Under the pieces are notes generated by a model that was not told where the DNA came from, did not search any database, and worked only from the letters and a program-made list of their open reading frames with translations. DNA of 39,103 nucleotides from an uncultured Clostridia bacterium (lineage in GTDB: Bacteria > Bacillota > Clostridia > Christensenellales > UBA3700), in NCBI GenBank assembly GCA_947038565.1, contig CAMQWP010000017.1:1-39103 (forward strand). Direction: 5' to 3'. Of the stretch, positions 34,901 through 39,103 are shown piece after piece. Each line of letters opens with the position of its first letter. Within the stretch, counting starts at the first letter, position 1. A program made the translations under genes and the position numbers.

Positions 34901-35749
34901 TGGTTAGGTGGAGATGATACTTCTGATCCTAATAATGTTATAGACGATAGCACACTTACTGATATCATCGAGAGTGTTCCAAACATTAACGGTCAAGGAA
35001 CTGAAGGTGCGACTAACAATAACATACTAGTTATAAACAACCATGAGGCTTCTGAATACAAATTCTCAACTACTCTTGCAAACAATTCATTAGTAGAAGA
35101 GTCTTACTATGAGATAAGCATCATGATCAGAACTTACCAATTAAGCGAAGGCAATACTGCTAAGATCCAACTAAAACTTCACAACGATATCTTCGAATTC
35201 TCTCTAAATGAGGATAGAGGTATCAGCGTAAATCATGATAGCTGGAAAAAGTATTCTTTCTACATCAGAACTGGTAAAGACGCGACAATTGATGACGTTG
35301 AGCTTAGTATCCAATTAGGTTCTAAGGGCAAAGACAATTACGTTTCTGGTTACCTATTCGCTGATAACATCACTATAAACAAGATTACTGAAGAAATTTA
35401 CGACGCTAAAGCTCCAGAGGCTGCTTTCACTGAAGGTGCTTATAACACTGCCATTACTAGCAATACTCACCGCGTATTCTTCGAGAAAGACGATCTTAGA
35501 ACTCCTGATCCAGAGCCAGAGAGTGAGGCTGATCCATTATTATGGTTATATATCTCATCTGGTATCCTAGGCGTTCTTCTAATCATCGCTATGATCGTAG
35601 TATTCTTCAAGAAGTTCAAACTTATTGAGAAAATGTTCCCTAAGAAAGATATTAACAAGAAAGGCTCTGAAAGTTACAACCGTAACAATGTAGACGCAAA
35701 CAAATCTTCAACTTTCACAAAGGACGTTAACAAACCTGATAGAGAGTAA
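31949..35749 (+). CDS. Large lipoprotein with five carbohydrate-binding-like modules and a C-terminal membrane helix
   Basis: A 1266-residue surface protein. The ATG at 31949 is chosen because AAAGGTG precedes it by six bases. The signal peptide ends in a good lipobox, SLIAC, followed by TPKTPDEK. Five modules start at about residues 42, 251, 474, 687 and 925. Each has a NGNFEN-like opening, a GVxDTN segment and a beta-sandwich core such as YKLSFWIRTEGVEAGKGAYI or YRLSMWVKTDI. These resemble CBM4/9-type galactose-binding-like domains, though the family is judged by eye. Near 1196-1220 lies a membrane helix (LYISSGILGVLLIIAMIVVFF), then a basic cytoplasmic tail of about 45 residues. It is thus tethered at both ends. 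A strong terminator follows 25 bases after the stop. Confidence 0.8.
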   Translation: MKNNKKFLSILLVVALCVTMVFSLIACTPKTPDEKDPVSDEGKYISNGNFENISSEEGIFPMTPSSWSNSAGSTSSDNETPVDSKSLVSGVIDTNDDIYNSNKKDWDRLGNPGAIGADPNILMIYNRKSNSYKYTSNSFSLDANKYFKVQISVRTDNVEGSGGYVSIGGDTLVEFENIDTKGEWITYTAMLQTSNIASNSLTITASNGRLGKNDGSLSQGYMFIDNVVVTEATADQYNTSTDDSNANRKASLLYGDASFENISGAENPYSTKKWSGVSSVGEDGETAPTGSDHLERGVVDTNSTTALPDSANNITAMENFDTRFLMIDNKKPTAYGYRSDSKIRFTASDKSLYKLSFWIRTEGVEAGKGAYIKVASSTSKDEDPIIEYNNINTDGKWAQVSVYLQPDTLRYKDLYVEVGLGTGGKNDKDLLVKGTAFFDEMTLETIDSLPDGITTGSDNYGTVKADPIEEVLTHQYDEKSYSHAEYDKDSGITDRGTFKTLDITDPSTWDTSYGAFPNAPNDKITTLMGFNNANPTITSFKYTPELVDGKSELTLQQKHYYRLSMWVKTDIVNKNAGLNIQLYKKADDSSTEDELLTAVDGFNTKKLSEDAQATYNGYTEIAFLIESDIVESNNIYFQFQLGNGTQFTGASHVEGSAYIAGISMSTIKFADYNSESGDYVKKHSFRTSGGTIANGEFNNIDIANTEKNYNKINEEAKIEFKEKDFLDQNTAGVFGLPKDWTFTSSDELKHLNAGVLDVKNTAQLASLGYPADFDIFKNLPEYEKKDNTNVLAIHNTSEIVTEDGEEARKTWGFTSPSISLTKNTFYEISVYAYVKDGNASINLKNSSKSVISNFELGVTDGWQEFKFFVETGFDDFTSYLELAIGPNTTNLKDNSVLFDLPKITKISEESYEKGVDIANDEASLVNYNAITFTTTNFDNYTATEEDFTFSTPANWSGSHADSDAPNGKHKSIAGIFTQGHSNRNWLGGDDTSDPNNVIDDSTLTDIIESVPNINGQGTEGATNNNILVINNHEASEYKFSTTLANNSLVEESYYEISIMIRTYQLSEGNTAKIQLKLHNDIFEFSLNEDRGISVNHDSWKKYSFYIRTGKDATIDDVELSIQLGSKGKDNYVSGYLFADNITINKITEEIYDAKAPEAAFTEGAYNTAITSNTHRVFFEKDDLRTPDPEPESEADPLLWLYISSGILGVLLIIAMIVVFFKKFKLIEKMFPKKDINKKGSESYNRNNVDANKSSTFTKDVNKPDRE

Positions 35750-35774
35750 TAAATCACATTATCCAATGTAATAT

Positions 35775-35808
35775 GTAGCCACTAGATTCGTCTAGTGGCT
35801 ACTTTTTT
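35775..35808 (+). terminator. Terminator of the large lipoprotein gene
   Basis: A perfect 12-bp stem (GTAGCCACTAGA with its complement), TTCG loop, then TTTTTT. It is a textbook intrinsic terminator 25 bases after the stop. Confidence 0.92.
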
Positions 35809-36660
35809 GCGTTGGTTTCGGCTTACAGTAAATTGTTTTGCTGGGCAGTCAGGTTTGGGTATTGGTTGTTATGTGTTATTTATATTGCATGGATTTAGAT
35901 TGAAAGTCAGTTGTTTTGCGTGGTGGTCAGGTTTTGGTTAGGTTGTTATACGAGATTTGTATTGCATGGATTTAGATTGAAAGTCAGTTGTTTTGCGTGG
36001 TGGTCAGGTTTTGGTTAGGTTGTTATACGAGATTTGTATTGCATGGATTTAGATTGAAAGTCAGTTGCTTTGCGTGGTGGTTAGGTTTTGGTTAGGTTGT
36101 TATACGAGATTTGTATTGCATGGCATAGCTATAGCTTAGGTATTTGTTTAAACTATTTTCGTGACGTGGCTGTCGTGGCATTATAGATACAACGTTAGTT
36201 TTACGGTGAACTTTTGGCTGTTATGTTAACTTTGCGTGGCGTGACTGTGACGTGACGTTTTGGTTTGATTGTTAAGTGAGATTTGTATTGCGTGGCTGTG
36301 GTGAGGATTGTGCTTTATATACATTCTTTTTGCGTGGTGTTCTGTTTCAGCTATCACGATAGTTTTGCGGTGGCTGTTTTGGCTGTTATGTTAGCTTTGC
36401 GTGGGATTTAAGTGTTGTGTTGGGATTGCATTTAAACACATAGATAGATCACATTGACTACTCATCAAGAAGTGTCACGTGATAAAGCACGCTTATATTT
36501 ACAGCAGTAGTATAATATAATACAATTGTTGTCACTTATAAAATTATAATACACTTGTTGCATTTATCATATTCTACCATAATACCCGCGTTGATAAAAG
36601 CTATACGTTATAAACCAAATCACAATATTGTTGCATGTTCGACTTCTTATAGGTTCATTT
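35809..36660. other. Gene-free G/T-rich spacer
   Basis: No supported gene. On the plus strand it is rich in G and T and poor in C as far as about 36430 (35881-35940 has 18 G and 4 C). It contains the 77-base tandem array, then decayed copies of words such as TTTGCGTGG, GGCTGTTATGTTA and GAGATTTGTATTGCGTGG up to about 36420. After that, composition returns to ordinary A/T-rich sequence. Confidence 0.65.
35831..36138 (+). repeat. 77-bp tandem repeat, four units
   Basis: Units start at 35831 (diverged), 35908, 35985 and 36062 (last end incomplete). The middle units are nearly identical and carry TTTTGCGTGGTGGTCAGG, TTATACGAGATTTGTATTGC and ATGGATTTAGATTGAAAG. No frame is conserved and 77 is not a multiple of three, so it is not coding. 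It begins just past the terminator of the lipoprotein gene. Confidence 0.9.
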
Positions 36661-36666
36661 GCATAA

Positions 36667-36699
36667 AAAAATACTGACGGCGTAACCGTCAGTATTTTT
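36667..36699 (-). terminator. Terminator downstream of ygiQ
   Basis: A perfect 14-bp stem (AAAAATACTGACGG with its complement) around loop CGTAA, with A/T tracts at both ends. It is about 250 bases past the ygiQ stop and could work in either direction. Confidence 0.75.
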
Positions 36700-36947
36700 A
36701 TCTAATGTTTTTTATTCGTTTTTTACTAATATAAATGCGATGTTCAATATAGCTTATAAAGCAATACTTGCTCTCATCTCAATATATCTAGCTGATTAAT
36801 GCTTTAGTTTAATGATAAAGCACATTATAAAACACTACTTTGCATTAAAAAACAAATTATTATACTTATAAAACACTCATTTTCTATAATATAAAGATAA
36901 TTTATAAGACTAAACTTCCTTACATTGCATTTTTAGTATTGTTTATA

Positions 36948-39103
36948 TTATCTTTTTGTTGACTTTTGACCAGTTCTATTTACGCTTCTACCAGTTTTAC
37001 TAGCACCGCTTGATCTATTTGCAAGTGTTGCAAGTCCTGTACGGCTATTGCTTTGGAACTTAGGTGCCTTACTATCCTTTGGACGAGTTGAGCTACCGTC
37101 ACGGAAGTCTCCTCTTGTGCTAGGAGTTCTAGCAGGCTTATCCGCACGATTATTTTTATCGCCTTTTTTTGCAAATGTTGAATCGCTATCTAACCTCTCA
37201 TCAATGCTATCAATATCATTATTCTTTGGTCTTACAGGGCCGTTGTTACTTCCTTTACCAAAATACGCATTAGCTTTACCATCTCGCACACCACCTTTTA
37301 TACTGCGGTGCATATTCACGCCATCACTTACTCTGCTATTAGCTATAGCCTCTTGCTGAGTTGGCTTGATAAGACAATGCTCTCCAAACCCGATAAGGTC
37401 CTTACGATCTGCAAGTATCAACGCTTCACGCACGATATCATAATTTTCTTTTTTACGATACTGTAATAATGCACGTTGCATTTTCTTCTCAGTGTAAGTC
37501 TTAGGTACATATACTTCTTCCATTGTATCAGGATTGATACCAGTATAGAACATACATGTAGACTTAGTAGACGGAGTAGGATAGAAGTCTTGTACTTGCT
37601 CAGGCATATAATTGATACTCTTTAGGTACTCGGCAAGTCTTACCGAATCTTTAAGCGTACAGCCTGGGTGCGAAGATATAAGATATGGCACTAGATACTG
37701 TTTCATTCCTAGTTTCTTATTGATATTATCGAACTTTTCTTTAAACTTTTCGTATACTTTGAAGCTAGGCTTATTCATGATCTTAAGTACTCTGTCTTCA
37801 GTATGCTCTGGTGCGACTTTAAGCTGACCGCTTACATGGTGCTTTATTAGCTCATGCAAGAATTCATCGTTTTTGTCCATCATCAAATAATCATATCTGA
37901 TACCGCTACGGATAAATACTTTCTTAATGCCTTCCATCTCTCTAAGCGTACGCAATAAGTCAAGGTACTCAGTATGTGATACTTCGATATTACTGCAAGG
38001 TTCATGACCCATACAAGTCTTATCCTTACATACACCGACTTTCGCTTGTGCTTTACAAGAAGGGTTTCTGAAGTTAGCAGTAGGTCCACCTACGTCATGG
38101 ACATAGCCTTTAAAGTTTTTATCCTGCAAGAAAAGCTCTACCTCACGGACGATACTCTCTTTGCTACGTTTTTGTATAACGCGACCTTGATGGAAAGTAA
38201 TAGCACAATAGCTACAAGATCCAAAACAACCACGCTGAGAAGTAACTGAATACTTAACTTCGTCCATTGCTGGCACGCCTTTAGTGTATACAGGGTGGAA
38301 AGTACGCTCATACGGAAGTGCATATACCATGTCCATCTCTGCCACTGTACAAGCCCTTTGAGGCTTATTCTGCACCACGTATTTATCGCCAGTCTTTTGC
38401 ACTAATATACGACCTGAAATATGGTCATTATTCCTAACTTGCATATTAAAAGCCTTGATATAAGTCTTTTTATCCTTGCACACTTCTTCGAAAGTTGGGC
38501 AGAATGATAATGTATTATTTGTCATCTTCTCTCTGATATGCTTAGGAAGATTATCTATCTTGTCCATATAACACGTACCGTCAAGGTCGCGAATTCGAGA
38601 AAGAGGGATATTTTTCTTTAGCATTTTGCAAAGCTCAATGATAGGCACTTCACCCATGCCATAGATAAGCAAATCCGCACCAGAATCCTCTAGGATACTC
38701 GGCATAACCTTATCATCCCAGTAGTCGTAATGTGCAAATCTTCTAAGCGACGCCTCGATACCACCGATCACGACAGCACTTGATGGATACGCTTTCTTTA
38801 TCATACGCGAATAGTAAGTAACAGCACGGTCAGGACGTTTGCCCATCTCGCCACCCTCGCTATACACATCTCTTTTTCTCTTAGATTTATTGACTGAATA
38901 GTTATTAACCATACTATCCACAACGCCTGAAGATACAAAAAATCCTATTCTAGGCTCGCCAAACTCTTTGTAATCTGAAGCCTTCATAGGCTGTGAAACA
39001 ATGCCGACAGTAAAACCGAAATGCTGAAGCATTCTCGAAATCAAAGCCGTGCCAAAAGTAGGATGGTCGCAATACGCCTCACCCGTCACATATACAAAGT
39101 CTA
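36948..39103 (-). CDS. ygiQ: YgiQ-family radical SAM protein, 5' end outside the window
   Basis: A radical SAM protein of the YgiQ (UPF0313) family, whose reaction is unknown. The frame runs through the window edge: the last bases encode DFVYVTGEAYCDHPTFG, and family members have about 20 further residues before this, so the true start is missing. The GTG at 39089 is therefore not the start. About 717 residues are visible. The cluster motif CFGSCSYCAITFHQGR lies near 38200-38228. YPSSAVVIGGIEASLRRFAHYDYW and LLIYGMGE are family hallmarks. After about residue 605 the C-terminus becomes a 110-residue basic, Ser/Arg/Lys/Gly-rich tail ending KSTKR, likely disordered. Confidence 0.93.
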   Translation of the reverse strand, partial: DFVYVTGEAYCDHPTFGTALISRMLQHFGFTVGIVSQPMKASDYKEFGEPRIGFFVSSGVVDSMVNNYSVNKSKRKRDVYSEGGEMGKRPDRAVTYYSRMIKKAYPSSAVVIGGIEASLRRFAHYDYWDDKVMPSILEDSGADLLIYGMGEVPIIELCKMLKKNIPLSRIRDLDGTCYMDKIDNLPKHIREKMTNNTLSFCPTFEEVCKDKKTYIKAFNMQVRNNDHISGRILVQKTGDKYVVQNKPQRACTVAEMDMVYALPYERTFHPVYTKGVPAMDEVKYSVTSQRGCFGSCSYCAITFHQGRVIQKRSKESIVREVELFLQDKNFKGYVHDVGGPTANFRNPSCKAQAKVGVCKDKTCMGHEPCSNIEVSHTEYLDLLRTLREMEGIKKVFIRSGIRYDYLMMDKNDEFLHELIKHHVSGQLKVAPEHTEDRVLKIMNKPSFKVYEKFKEKFDNINKKLGMKQYLVPYLISSHPGCTLKDSVRLAEYLKSINYMPEQVQDFYPTPSTKSTCMFYTGINPDTMEEVYVPKTYTEKKMQRALLQYRKKENYDIVREALILADRKDLIGFGEHCLIKPTQQEAIANSRVSDGVNMHRSIKGGVRDGKANAYFGKGSNNGPVRPKNNDIDSIDERLDSDSTFAKKGDKNNRADKPARTPSTRGDFRDGSSTRPKDSKAPKFQSNSRTGLATLANRSSGASKTGRSVNRTGQKSTKR

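Noticed and set aside
35831..36138. Possible CRISPR array
   Set aside because: The units are directly tandem at 77 bases with no unique spacers between short repeats, and no cas genes are near.
36948..39089. Taking GTG 39089 as the ygiQ start
   Set aside because: The upstream in-frame codons to the window edge still encode family-conserved residues (DFVYV), so the gene is simply cut by the window.

Overview
The window comes from a low-GC, Gram-positive anaerobe, most likely a member of the Clostridia. The grounds are purine-rich Shine-Dalgarno sites, TTGACA/TATAAT promoters with 17-base spacers, a pyruvate formate-lyase system, one-chain FGAM synthase, a C_GCAxxG_C_C redox protein, InlB-type (Listeria-Bacteroides) repeats and large lipoproteins. 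Tandem large surface proteins and half-size TSUP transporters resemble uncultured gut lineages such as the Christensenellales, but that placement is inference. No rRNA, tRNA, CRISPR array or transposase was seen.

Region 1 (1-650) holds a small Lys/Glu-rich repeat protein gene with its own promoter and terminator, plus a broken second copy at the window edge. Region 2 (650-11100) is a minus-strand purine operon, purE-purF-purM-purN-purH-purD-purL, with overlapping or closely packed genes. purC is not in it, and purB and purK must also lie elsewhere. Its leader has an extended -10 promoter, a 30-codon peptide with a strong ribosome site, and an intrinsic terminator that overlaps the peptide's stop codon just before purE. 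This looks like an attenuator.

Region 3 (11478-14700) has a redox-active Cys protein, a cytidylate-kinase-like protein and a flavodoxin-like protein on the minus strand, then a MscS channel on the plus strand. Region 4 (14703-19460) is a cell-surface block: a truncated paralogue, a membrane-anchored InlB-repeat protein, and a 1071-residue exported protein with an Ig-like domain, helical repeats and a beta-helix. A 1-kb, strongly strand-skewed, repeat-bearing spacer follows.

Region 5 (20451-24501) carries pflB-pflA (minus) and, divergently, a 230-residue protein that is 18% cysteine and built of GCGCGG repeats. Region 6 (25098-31806) has a MATE exporter that may have a leaderless mRNA, an OGG-type DNA glycosylase followed by a divergent NYN-like protein, a Ppx/GppA phosphatase, and two half-size TauE/SafE proteins. 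Region 7 (31838-39103) has a 1266-residue lipoprotein with five carbohydrate-binding-like modules and a C-terminal membrane helix, a 77-bp tandem repeat in a G/T-rich spacer, and the 5'-truncated ygiQ radical SAM gene.

The most noteworthy items are the purE leader/attenuator, the Gly-Cys repeat protein, and the two strand-skewed repeat spacers that each lie just past a strong terminator.
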